Assembly (NCBI RefSeq): GCF_017355365.1
Contig: NZ_JADIJR010000004.1
Span: forward strand, 1-64,000
Direction: 5' to 3'
DNA: 64,000 nt
Origin: Microbacterium sp. SD291
Lineage (GTDB): Bacteria > Actinomycetota > Actinomycetes > Actinomycetales > Microbacteriaceae
Shown: positions 51,672 to 61,745 of the stretch, piece after piece
Position numbering within the stretch: the first letter of the stretch is position 1
How the letters are laid out: each line of letters starts with the position of its first letter
The notes under the pieces: model-generated
The model's input: only the letters and a program-made list of their open reading frames with translations
Database searches by the model: none
What the model was told of the DNA's origin: nothing
Translations under genes and position numbers: made by a program

Positions 51672-54590
51672 GTGTCTTTTCCGAAACGCGGGCTGAAGCT
51701 CGCCTCCATCGCCATCGCTGGCGTCGTGGCCGGCGTCGGCCTCCTCGTCCCCGCGAACGCCGCGCAGGCCGAGGGCGAGTGGAACCCTGATCCCTCGTAC
51801 ACCTCGACAGACCTGGGCGACGGCACCTACTCGGTGCCCGGGCTCAACTCCGACGTCCCCGACGTCAGCGTCGAGCGCATCCCCGCCTCGCAGAATCCCG
51901 AGGGCCGCGACGTCTATTACATGATCAGCACCACGATGCAGCTCAGCCCCGGCGCTCCGATCATGAAGTCGTACGACCTCGTCAACTGGGAGATCGTGAA
52001 CTACGTCTTCGACCGACTCGACATCGGCGATGCGTACTCGCTGCGCAACGGCTCGAACTCCTATGGGCAGGGCCAGTGGGCATCCTCCCTCCGCTACCAC
52101 GACGGCACGTTCTACGTGCTGGTCAACTCGCTCAATCTGGGCGGCGCGTACATCTATCGCACCGATGACATCGAGAACGGATCGTGGGAGCGTACCGCCC
52201 TCGGGCGCAGTCTCCACGACCCGTCGCTGTTCTTCGATGACGCGAACGGCGGAACGCCCTACGTCATCTACGGAGGAGTGAACGCGGCGCGCCTGAACCC
52301 GACGCTGACCGCCATCGAGCAGGACTTCGAGAACATCATCCCGCGCAGCGAGTACGCCGACGAGTCCTATGTCGGCAGCAGCGGGCTGTTCGAGGGCGCG
52401 CAGGCCTTCTACATCGACGGCTATTACTACGTGGTGATGATCACCTGGCCGAGCACGGGCCGGCAGGTGGCGATGTTCCGCTCCACGGATCTCCTCGGTC
52501 GCCTTGCGCCGTACGAATCCCGCGGCGTCCTCAACTCCAACGGATTCGCGCAGGGCAGCCTCGTGCCCGTGGCGGACGGCGAAGGCGGAGACGACTGGCA
52601 CGGATTCTTCTTCCGAGATTCCTTCCCTGTCGGCCGCATCCCGGCTCTCATCCCGGCGACCTGGAGCGACGGCTGGCCGATGTTCGGCGACAACGGCGCG
52701 GTTCCGGTGAACGGCGTCTTCGACAAGCCGATCACGCTGAGCCCGGCTCAGGAGCGGTTCGAACGTCAGAAGAGCATCGTCGCGTCGGATGACTTCCGAA
52801 ACGACGCACCGCATCGCGCCTACCAGGACGACCAGTGGACCATCCCGGCTCCGCCGGAGTTCGACGAGTCGCTGATCGGCGTCGAACTCCTGGGCAACCC
52901 CGGCCTCGAGTCCGGGAGCACGGAGGGCTGGGTCGCGAACGACACGGCGGTGCTCGCCACCACCGCGGATGCGCACAGCGGCACATCGGCGCTGGCGGTC
53001 ACCGCCCGGACGACGACCGGCTCCGGCCCGGCGCAGAGCGTGACCGGGAAGCTGCAGCACGGTGTCACCTACGACGTCGCGGCATGGGTGAAGTACGACG
53101 ATCCAGCGAGCCCGGCCACCAAGCAGTTCCTCATCACGGCGCGCTATGGCGGCAGCAGCGCGAGCTACGTCAACCTGACACCCGCGACGACGCTCGACCG
53201 CGGCGAATGGGGCAAGGTCTCCGGCTCGTTCACCGTCCCCGCCGCTCAGGCTCTGTCGGACGTGCGTCTCTTCATCGAGACGCCGTGGACGGCCGATCCT
53301 GGCGCGTCGCCGGAGGAGCATCTCATGGACTTCACCGTCGACGACGCATCGCTGATCGGGCGTCCGGTGACGATCGAGGCGCCGCATCCCGATGAGATCG
53401 CTCCGAACGGCTCGAATCTCGACCTGGCGTGGGAGTGGAATCACGCGCCGGACAACCGGTACTGGTCGCTGACCGATCGCGAAGGCTGGCTCCGCCTGAC
53501 GACGGGCAAGGTCGTGACTGGTGCCTACACGCACCGTTCGGGAGGAGAGCTGACCTGGTTCGAGGAGGCGCGCAACACGCTCTCGCAGCGCACCTTCGGC
53601 CCGCGGCAGTCGGTTGAGACGACGCTCGACATCTCCGCGATGAAGGACGGAGACGTCGCCGGGCTGGCGGCGTACAACCGCGACTTCTCGTATGTCGCGG
53701 TTCAGCGCGTCGACGGCGTGAACACCGTCGGCGTCGTGCACCGCGGACAGCCGTTCGCGGCGTCGATCGACCAGGCGGCCGTCGAGAGCTTCCTCCCCGG
53801 TCGCTCCGCCGGCCTCGGGGGCGCCACGGAGGTGCATCTGAAGGCCGACCTCGACTTCGCGAGTGCTCCCGGTCAGCTGTTCACGACGTTCTTCTACAGC
53901 CTCGACGGTGTCGCATGGACGGCGTTGGGAGATCCGGTCGGGCCACTCAGCCTGGACGGGAGTCTTACGCACTTCATGGGGCACCGGGTCGGCCTGTTCG
54001 ACTACGCGACGCAGCAGGCGGGCGGGCATGTCGACTTCGACGGCTTCCTGCTGAGCGACACGCTGACGTCGCAGAACCGGCCGTTGGACGTGAGCGCGCT
54101 CGACGCGGCGATCGCGCACGCCCGCTCGCTGGACGAGAGCGACTATCCGGCCGAGGCGTGGGCCGACATGCAGGATGCTCTGACACAGGCGGATGCCGCG
54201 AAGGCATCGACGCTCGGAACGCAGAACCAGATCGACGCACCGGAGCGCGCGCTCAGCTATCAACTGGCGCGGCTCGGTGTGCTCGTGGAGGAGGAGTCGC
54301 TGGCGTTCTCGGTCGAGGTGACCACGCGGTGCGTCGCGGGGAAGCATCTGACGCAGACGGTGCGGGTGGTGAACGAGGATGCGGTGGAGGTCGCGTTCAT
54401 TGCGGAGTCGGCGTTCGGGCGGCGTGATCTCGGTGTCGTGCTGCCGGGTGCCGGGAAGACGGCGGCGATCAACACGCGTTCGGCGGAGGTCCCGGCCGGC
54501 GAGGTGACGGTGACCGCGACGGCCACGGTCGACGGTGAGCAGGTGCAGGTGCAGCGATTGGTCGCCACCGAGGCGGCGGCCTGCGGCTGA
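51672..54590 (+). CDS. Secreted multi-domain GH43 beta-xylosidase/arabinofuranosidase-type enzyme
   Basis: 972 aa from a GTG with AAGGAG upstream. The Sec signal ends near residue 33 (AQA/EG). The GH43 domain is at about 40-385: Asp64 (SDVPDVSVERI), HDPSLFF and LFEGAQAFY for the triad, with GRIPALIPATWSDGWP typical of xylosidase-type GH43. A CBM4/9-like domain is at about 395-555. The GH43 C2 sandwich is at about 560-775 (LAWEWNHAPDNRYWSL), then a FIVAR-like helical stretch near 800-870 and the 97-residue C-terminal module. The CBM lies between the catalytic domain and its usual C2 partner, which is uncommon. Confidence 0.87.
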   Translation: MSFPKRGLKLASIAIAGVVAGVGLLVPANAAQAEGEWNPDPSYTSTDLGDGTYSVPGLNSDVPDVSVERIPASQNPEGRDVYYMISTTMQLSPGAPIMKSYDLVNWEIVNYVFDRLDIGDAYSLRNGSNSYGQGQWASSLRYHDGTFYVLVNSLNLGGAYIYRTDDIENGSWERTALGRSLHDPSLFFDDANGGTPYVIYGGVNAARLNPTLTAIEQDFENIIPRSEYADESYVGSSGLFEGAQAFYIDGYYYVVMITWPSTGRQVAMFRSTDLLGRLAPYESRGVLNSNGFAQGSLVPVADGEGGDDWHGFFFRDSFPVGRIPALIPATWSDGWPMFGDNGAVPVNGVFDKPITLSPAQERFERQKSIVASDDFRNDAPHRAYQDDQWTIPAPPEFDESLIGVELLGNPGLESGSTEGWVANDTAVLATTADAHSGTSALAVTARTTTGSGPAQSVTGKLQHGVTYDVAAWVKYDDPASPATKQFLITARYGGSSASYVNLTPATTLDRGEWGKVSGSFTVPAAQALSDVRLFIETPWTADPGASPEEHLMDFTVDDASLIGRPVTIEAPHPDEIAPNGSNLDLAWEWNHAPDNRYWSLTDREGWLRLTTGKVVTGAYTHRSGGELTWFEEARNTLSQRTFGPRQSVETTLDISAMKDGDVAGLAAYNRDFSYVAVQRVDGVNTVGVVHRGQPFAASIDQAAVESFLPGRSAGLGGATEVHLKADLDFASAPGQLFTTFFYSLDGVAWTALGDPVGPLSLDGSLTHFMGHRVGLFDYATQQAGGHVDFDGFLLSDTLTSQNRPLDVSALDAAIAHARSLDESDYPAEAWADMQDALTQADAAKASTLGTQNQIDAPERALSYQLARLGVLVEEESLAFSVEVTTRCVAGKHLTQTVRVVNEDAVEVAFIAESAFGRRDLGVVLPGAGKTAAINTRSAEVPAGEVTVTATATVDGEQVQVQRLVATEAAACG

Positions 54591-54635
54591 CGCTCTGACA
54601 CGCGGAAGGGCCCGGGCGACGCCCGGGTCCTTCCG
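54294..54635. repeat. 342-bp direct repeat, copy 2
   Basis: Exact copy of 51275-51616, 3019 bases downstream, covering the 3' end of the 51672 gene and its terminator. The encoded module starts SLAFSVEVTTRCVAGKHLTQ and ends EAAACG. Confidence 0.92.
54604..54634 (+). terminator. Terminator hairpin after the 51672 GH43 gene
   Basis: Same hairpin as at 51585-51615, 14 bases after the stop, within the second repeat copy. Here TTTGT follows the stem. Confidence 0.85.
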
Positions 54636-54653
54636 TTTGTCTCGGCAGCGCGC

Positions 54654-55022
54654 TCAGCCGGCTGTCGACCTCCGCACGACGGGCTCGGGCGGGAACACGG
54701 TCTGGCGGGGTGTGCTGTCGGGATCCGCAGCTTCCTCGAGGACGATCCGCAACGCGGTGCGCCTGATCGCGCGGCTGAGCTGGCAGATCGACGAGAGAGG
54801 CACCGCGGCCGCGGCGGCGAACGAGATGTCATCGAAGCCGATCAGGGCGATCTCGTCGGGGACCAGCACCCGCCCGTCGGACACGAGCGACTGCAGCAGA
54901 CCCAGTGCCACAAGGTCGTTCGCCGCGAACAGGGCGTCTGGCCATTCACGCCGCGGCCGGGTGAGCAGCCGCGCTCCGGCGGCCGCACCCTCCTCGACCG
55001 TAATCGTCGCCCCGTTTCGATG
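54654..55022 (-). pseudogene. LacI-family regulator, C-terminal fragment
   Basis: On the minus strand the frame encodes ITVEEGAAAGARLLTR, DALFAANDLVALGLLQSLVS, VPDEIALIGFDDISFAAAAA, then [20 protein letters not shown], to the stop at 54654. This is the C-terminal third of a LacI repressor. The frame upstream is open but not LacI-like, and no DNA-binding domain is found. It is the second lacI remnant in 6 kb. Confidence 0.8.
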
Positions 55023-55153
55023 AGGTGATCCACCGCGAGCGGGCCGCCAGCGATGCCCGGTGGGGTCCGTGCCCGGCGTGGGGCTCTTACCAAGGTTCAC
55101 GATACCCAAACACGAGTTTGCCGCCGTCTGCACAGTGTTGCGCCCGCCGACGA

Positions 55154-55183
55154 TTGCGCCTCCAGAGGTGTTCTCGGTAACAT
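55154..55183 (+). promoter_or_regulatory. Promoter with CGGTAAC operator for the 55213 lacI gene
   Basis: TTGCGC (55154-55159), 18-base spacer and TAACAT (55178-55183). GTTCTCGGTAAC (55170-55181) overlaps the -10. This matches the arrangement at 48990 and 57837 and implies autoregulation. Confidence 0.7.
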
Positions 55184-55212
55184 CATCGGAGGCGGGGCCG
55201 ACGGAGGTGCGC

Positions 55213-56232
55213 ATGGTGAACGTCGGCTCGGACAAGCCCAATATCCGTCAGGTGGCGGTGATCGCCGGCGTCTCGCACATGACCGTCTCGCGGGTGCTGA
55301 ACGATCATCCGAACATCAAGCCGGACACCAGGCGCCGCGTGCTCGAGGCCATCGAGGAACTCGACTACCGGCCGAACCTCGTGGCCCGTGCGCTCGCGAC
55401 CCAGCGCACCCGCCGCATCGGCGTCATCATCGAGAGCCCGGTGGCGTTCGGTCCGACGAGCATCCTGCGCGCCGTCGAACTCGCCGCCCGCGCCGCCGGC
55501 TACTCGGTCACGGCCGTCGCGCTGCACGAGGGCGATGCGCTCACCCCGCAGGACGCCGTGGACAATCTCGTCACGCAGGGCGTCGACGCGCTGTGCGTCA
55601 TCGCACCGCGATCGTCGTCAATCGCCGCTCTCCGCCGGATCTCGCTCAGCGTGCCGATGCTCGTCGTCAAGGCCGACGCCGACCCCACCTTCCTCACGGT
55701 CGCGATCGACCAGCAGGCGGGCACCGGCCTCGTCGTCGACCACCTGGTCTCGCTCGGCCACCGCGACATCCTGCACATCGCAGGACCTCTGGACTGGCTT
55801 GACGCCCGCGCAAGAGAACGCGCCTTCCACACCAGGGCGAAGTCCTGGGGCATCCGCGAACGACCCATCGTCGTCGGCGACTGGACCGCGGACTTCGCCT
55901 ACGACTTCGCGATGGGGCTCAACCGCCTGCCCGACTACACCGCGATCTTCGTGGCCAACGACGACATGGCCATCGGGCTGATCCACGGTCTGCACGACAA
56001 GGGCTTCGAGGTGCCGAAGGACCTCAGCATCGTCGGCTTCGACGATGTGCCGCTGGCGCGCCACTTCCTGCCGCCGCTGACGACGGTGCGCCAGGACTTC
56101 GACGCGCTGGGCGGCGCCGTGGTCGAGATGCTCCGCGCGGCGATGGAAGAGCGCGAGATTCCGCCGCTGACCCGCATCCCGACCGAACTCGTGCCGCGGG
56201 CATCGAGCGCGGCGCCGCGGGAGGTGCGCTGA
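55213..56232 (+). CDS. LacI-family regulator of the secreted-GH43/YtfQ-type regulon
   Basis: 339 aa from the ATG at 55213 with GGAGGTG upstream. The helix-turn-helix is IRQVAVIAGVSHMTVSRVLN and the hinge VARALATQRTRRIGVII. Effector marks are FVANDDMAIGLIHGL and IVGFDDVPLARHFLPPL. It shares a base with the ATPase start (TGATG), so regulator and transporter are one unit. GTTACCGGTAAC-like sites in front of itself, the binding-protein gene and the GH43 gene at 49064 are its likely targets. Confidence 0.92.
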   Translation: MVNVGSDKPNIRQVAVIAGVSHMTVSRVLNDHPNIKPDTRRRVLEAIEELDYRPNLVARALATQRTRRIGVIIESPVAFGPTSILRAVELAARAAGYSVTAVALHEGDALTPQDAVDNLVTQGVDALCVIAPRSSSIAALRRISLSVPMLVVKADADPTFLTVAIDQQAGTGLVVDHLVSLGHRDILHIAGPLDWLDARARERAFHTRAKSWGIRERPIVVGDWTADFAYDFAMGLNRLPDYTAIFVANDDMAIGLIHGLHDKGFEVPKDLSIVGFDDVPLARHFLPPLTTVRQDFDALGGAVVEMLRAAMEEREIPPLTRIPTELVPRASSAAPREVR

Positions 56233-57776
56233 TGGCGCTCCCCGATCCGCAGCCGCTGGTCGAGCTCGAAGGGATCACGGTGGAGTTCCCGGGGGTGCGC
56301 GCTCTCGACGACGTCGACTTCCGCCTGTTCCCCGGCGAGGTGCACGCGCTGATGGGCGAGAACGGTGCGGGCAAGTCGACTCTGATCGCCGTGCTCACCG
56401 GCACCTGCACGCCGATGGCCGGAACTGTCACCGTGGCGGGCGAGCAGCGCCGGTTCTCCGGTGTGGCTGATGCCCGTGCCGCCGGGATCGCCACCGTCTT
56501 CCAGGAGACGCAGCTGAGCCCGAATCTCAGCGTGGGGGAGAACGTGATGCTGGGGCGCGAGCGCCGCGGCCTGTTCGGCATCGACTGGCGCCGGACGAGA
56601 GCGGAAGCTGCGGCAGCCCTCGCCCGGCTCGGCCTCGACGACCTCGACCCGAAGACCCCGCTGTCGTTGCTCTCGCCGGCGCAGAAGCAGCTCGTCGCCC
56701 TCGCTCGGGCAGTCGTCGACGACCCCACGGTGCTCGTGCTCGACGAGCCCACCTCGAGCCTCGATCAGGCCGAGGTCGCCATCCTGATGAGGGTGATCAG
56801 GGGCCTTCGCGAACGCGGTGTCGCGATCCTGTTCGTCTCGCATTTCCTCGAGCAGGCCTTCGCGATCAGCGACCGGATGACGGTGCTGCGCGGCGGACGC
56901 TGGATCGGCGAGCACGCGACCCGCGACCTTGAGCGCGCCGACCTGATCTCGCAGATGCTCGGCAAGGACATCGAGAGCCTTCGCGCGCTGAAGTCGGAGC
57001 GGAAGGCGCATCACTACGCCTCGGACGGCACTCCGGTGCTGCAGGCGACGGATGTGGGCCGCCGCGGCGAGCTGGACCGGATGGATGTCGAGGTGCAGCG
57101 TGGCGAGATCGTGGGCCTCGCAGGGCTCCGCGGCTCCGGACGCACCGAGCTGGCGTCGCTGCTGAGCGGATCCGTGCATGCGGACAGCGGCGAGATCCGG
57201 GTCGACGGCGAGAAGGTCGATCTACGCAGCCCCTCCGCGGCGCTGCGGCGCCGCATCGCGATGACCACCGAGAGCCGCCGGACGAACGGCCTCATCGGCG
57301 AGCTCACGGCCCGCGAGAACATCGTGCTGTCGCTGCAGGCGCTGCGCGGGTGGTCGCGTCCGTTGTCGCCGTCGGAGTCCGCCGCGCTGATCGACACCTA
57401 TGTGGAGGCGCTGCACCTGGACCCGGCCGATCTCGACCGCCCCGTGAAGCTGCTCTCCGGCGGCACGCAGCAGAAGGTGCTGCTCGCCCGCGCCCTGGCG
57501 GTGCGCCCGCATGTGCTGATCCTCGATGAGCCGACCCGCGGCATCGACATCGCCGTGAAGCTCGACATCCAGCGCCGGATCACCCAGCTCGCCGGGAACG
57601 GCGCCGCCGTGGTGTTCATCTCCTCGGAGCTCGAAGAGGTCGTGCGGCTGAGCGATCGCATCATCGTGCTGAAGGACCGCGAGAAGATCGGCGAGCTCAG
57701 CAACGGCCCGGGCGTGACCGTCGACACGGTCGTCGAGATGATTGCCGCGGACAGGGGATCATCCGAAGAATCGTGA
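56232..57776 (+). CDS. Sugar ABC transporter ATPase (YtfR/RbsA type), first copy
   Basis: 514 aa with two nucleotide-binding domains. The first has Walker A GENGAGKST (42-50), a degenerate signature LSPAQKQLVALARA and LVLDEPTSSLD. The second has GLRGSGRTE, the signature LSGGTQQKVLLARAL and LILDEPTRGIDI. It is coupled to lacI. A second ATPase of the same type lies at 59062, after the binding protein, so one transporter appears to have two ATPase genes. The degenerate first signature suggests asymmetry or specialisation. Confidence 0.9.
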   Translation: MALPDPQPLVELEGITVEFPGVRALDDVDFRLFPGEVHALMGENGAGKSTLIAVLTGTCTPMAGTVTVAGEQRRFSGVADARAAGIATVFQETQLSPNLSVGENVMLGRERRGLFGIDWRRTRAEAAAALARLGLDDLDPKTPLSLLSPAQKQLVALARAVVDDPTVLVLDEPTSSLDQAEVAILMRVIRGLRERGVAILFVSHFLEQAFAISDRMTVLRGGRWIGEHATRDLERADLISQMLGKDIESLRALKSERKAHHYASDGTPVLQATDVGRRGELDRMDVEVQRGEIVGLAGLRGSGRTELASLLSGSVHADSGEIRVDGEKVDLRSPSAALRRRIAMTTESRRTNGLIGELTARENIVLSLQALRGWSRPLSPSESAALIDTYVEALHLDPADLDRPVKLLSGGTQQKVLLARALAVRPHVLILDEPTRGIDIAVKLDIQRRITQLAGNGAAVVFISSELEEVVRLSDRIIVLKDREKIGELSNGPGVTVDTVVEMIAADRGSSEES

Positions 57777-57783
57777 CAGGACT

Positions 57784-57866
57784 GTGACCGGTAACGCGAC
57801 GCCGCCACCCGGTTTCATCGAACTTTGCGAGAACTGTTGTGTTCCACAGATTGTTCCCGGTAACAT
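57784..57866 (+). promoter_or_regulatory. Promoter and two operators for the YtfQ-type binding-protein gene
   Basis: GTGACCGGTAAC (57784-57795) lies just after the ATPase stop. GTTCCCGGTAAC (57853-57864) overlaps the -10 TAACAT (57861-57866), which has TTGTGT (57837-57842) 18 bases upstream. Two sites 69 bases apart could allow looping by the LacI protein at 55213. The 190-base gap 57777-57966 holds nothing else recognisable. Confidence 0.7.
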
Positions 57867-57966
57867 CGCGGCAGGGCGCTACACCAAGCGTTCTGCAATC
57901 ACGCAGGGGACCACGTCGGTCCACACGCTTGCCGGGGGAGGACCCCGGCGTCTCAAGGAGGAGAAC

Positions 57967-58971
57967 ATGTCCGTGAATACGCGCATCCGCGCCGCACTGG
58001 GGCTGGCCGCAGTCGGCGCGCTCGCACTCGGTCTGACCGCCTGCTCGACCACTGCCCCCGAAGAGGGCGCCGGCAGCGAAGGCGGCTCGGGCGAGCTGAC
58101 CACCGTCGGCTTCGTGGCGGTCGGCCCCGAGGGTGCCTGGCGCGAGGCCAACGAGCAGAACATCCAGGACACCTTCACGGAGGACGCCGGATACGAGCTC
58201 AAGTACGCGCCCGCCACCAACCTCGATCAGAAGTCGCAGATCGACGCGTTCACGTCGTTCGTCGACGAGGGCGTCGACGTCATCCTGCTGTCCGCCACTG
58301 AGGCGTCCGGCTGGGAGGATTCGCTCAAGCGCGCACAGGAGGCGGAGATCCCGGTCATCCTGCTCGACCGCGGCATCGAGCCCGATGACGACAGCCTCTA
58401 CGTCACCCGGATCGCCCCGGACAACGTCGAGGTCGCCAAGGAGGTCGGCGCATGGGCTGCGGCCGCGTTCCCCGATGGTGGCAACTACGTCGTCCTCGAG
58501 GGCCCGGCCGGCGTCGGCGTCGTCAACGAGCGCAACGAGGGCTTCGATGAGGGCCTCGGCGACGCGAAGCTGACCAAGCTCGACGCGCAGACCGCGAACT
58601 GGTCGGCCGAAGAGGGCAAGAGCGTCTTCGAGACGATGCTCAAGGCCAACAACAACAACATCCAGCTCGTGTTCGCACAGAACGACGAGATGGGCCTGGG
58701 CGCGGCGCAGGCTGCCGAGGAGGCGGGCCTGGTCGTCGGCAAGGACGTCAGGATCGCCACGATCGACGGCACCAAGAACGCCATGCAGGCGCTCGCCGAC
58801 GGTCAGCTCAGCTACGTGCACGAGTACAACCCGCTGTTCGGCGAGACCGCACTCGAGGTCGTCGAGAAGGCGCTTGCCGGTGACAAGGTCGAGTCCTACA
58901 TCGTCGTCCCGAGCGAGGAGTTCGACTCCGCCGAGGCCGCCAAGGCCGTTCTGGCGGACCGCAAGTACTGA
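57967..58971 (+). CDS. ytfQ: Sugar-binding lipoprotein of the YtfQ type (galactofuranose-like importer)
   Basis: 334 aa with AAGGAGGAG before the ATG. The lipobox is LTAC with Cys26, followed by a Glu/Gly-rich linker. The binding fold begins TTVGFVAVGPEGAWREANEQ, the YtfQ-type opening, and contains VILLDRGIEPDDDSLYVTRI and AQNDEMGLGAAQAAEEAG. E. coli YtfQ binds galactofuranose; actinobacterial relatives may bind arabinofuranose or related furanoses. It has its own LacI-controlled promoter and a hairpin after the stop. Confidence 0.85.
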   Translation: MSVNTRIRAALGLAAVGALALGLTACSTTAPEEGAGSEGGSGELTTVGFVAVGPEGAWREANEQNIQDTFTEDAGYELKYAPATNLDQKSQIDAFTSFVDEGVDVILLSATEASGWEDSLKRAQEAEIPVILLDRGIEPDDDSLYVTRIAPDNVEVAKEVGAWAAAAFPDGGNYVVLEGPAGVGVVNERNEGFDEGLGDAKLTKLDAQTANWSAEEGKSVFETMLKANNNNIQLVFAQNDEMGLGAAQAAEEAGLVVGKDVRIATIDGTKNAMQALADGQLSYVHEYNPLFGETALEVVEKALAGDKVESYIVVPSEEFDSAEAAKAVLADRKY

Positions 58972-59002
58972 TCACGGGTTGCCGGAGCGAACCGGCGACC
59001 GG

Positions 59003-59031
59003 CCCGGGTGGCGGCGCGACCGCCGCCCGGG
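59003..59031 (+). terminator. GC-rich hairpin after the binding-protein gene
   Basis: Twelve-base arms with one wobble pair (cccgggtggcgg / ccgccgcccggg) enclose a five-base loop, 31 bases after the stop. It probably attenuates read-through into the ATPase and permeases or stabilises the binding-protein mRNA, like 29016-29044. Confidence 0.7.
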
Positions 59032-59061
59032 CACCCCCAGCTTCGAAACTGAGAGTCAGCG

Positions 59062-60665
<1,604 letters not shown>

Positions 60666-60669
<4 letters not shown>

Positions 60670-61745
60670 CCGCCGCATCCGGCACGTCGCTCTGGCGTGA
60701 ACTGATCCACAAGCCGTTCTTCTGGGGCATCGTCGCGATCATCGCCCTGCTCGCGCTGAACGTGATCAAGGACCCCGCGTACCTCGCGATGTCGGTCAAC
60801 CCGAACAACGGCAACCTGGTCGGCAACCTGATCGACATCCTGCGGCAGGCGGCGCCGATCATGATGATCGCGATCGGCATGTCCCTGGTCATCGCGACCG
60901 GCGGCATCGACCTCTCGGTCGGATCGCTGATGGCCGTCGCCGGAGCCGTGTCGATGGAGTTCCTGAACGCCGCCGGCGACTCCGGATCCGTGGGCGCCGC
61001 ATTCGCCGCCGCTGGTCTCGCGCTGCTGATCACGGCCATCCTCGGCGCCGTCAACGGCGTGCTGGTGGCGTACGTCGGACTGCAGCCGTTCATCGCCACG
61101 CTCGTGCTGATGCTCGCCGGCCGCGGAATCGCGAAGGTGATCACCGGCGGGCAGAACACCGCGGCATCCAACGACCCGTTCCGGTGGATCTCGAACGGCT
61201 ACCTCGTCGGCATCCCCGTCGTGTTCATCCTCGCCGTCCTGATCGTCATCGTCGTCGGCTGGGTCGTGCGCCGCAGCGCCCTCGGCCTCATGATCGAGGC
61301 GATCGGCATCAACCCCAAGGCGAGCCGGATGGCGGGCATCAAGCCCAAGGGCCTGCTGCTGACCACGTACATCCTGAGCGGCATCCTCGCCGGCATCGCC
61401 GGCATCATGTCGGTCGGCAGCGTCATGACCGTCGACATCTCCCGCACCGGCTACCAGTTGGAGCTCGACGCGATCCTGGCGGTCGTGATCGGCGGCGCCT
61501 CGCTCGCCGGGGGGAAGTTCTCCCTCAGCGGCGCGTTCGTCGGCGCCCTGCTCATCGCGACCCTCGACAAGACCGTGCTGTTCCTCGGTGTCTCGTCGTC
61601 GGCGACGCCCGCGTTCAAGGCGATCGTGATCGTGGTGCTCTGTCTGCTGCAGTCGGAGCGCGTCCGGAGCTGGTTCATCAGACGCAGGCAACAGGCGCCG
61701 ACAGTGCCCGAGGAGAAGACCATGAAAGAGGAGGTCCCGGCATGA
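60666..61745 (+). CDS. ytfT: Sugar ABC transporter permease (YtfT type)
   Basis: 359 aa with about eight to ten hydrophobic segments. CUT2 permease loops are ATGGIDLSVGSLMAVAGAV, NGVLVAYVGLQPFIATLVLM and LAVVIGGASLAGGKFSLSGA. It pairs with the next permease, the two-permease layout of YtfT/YjfF importers. A charged C-terminal tail ends in the cytoplasm. It overlaps both neighbours by four bases. Confidence 0.87.

Noticed and set aside
51450..54347. Long minus-strand frame opposite the 972-aa GH43 gene
   Set aside because: The composition is of the antisense type (Arg/Val/Asp-rich, no domains), while the plus strand carries a coherent multi-domain enzyme with signal peptide, ribosome site and terminator.
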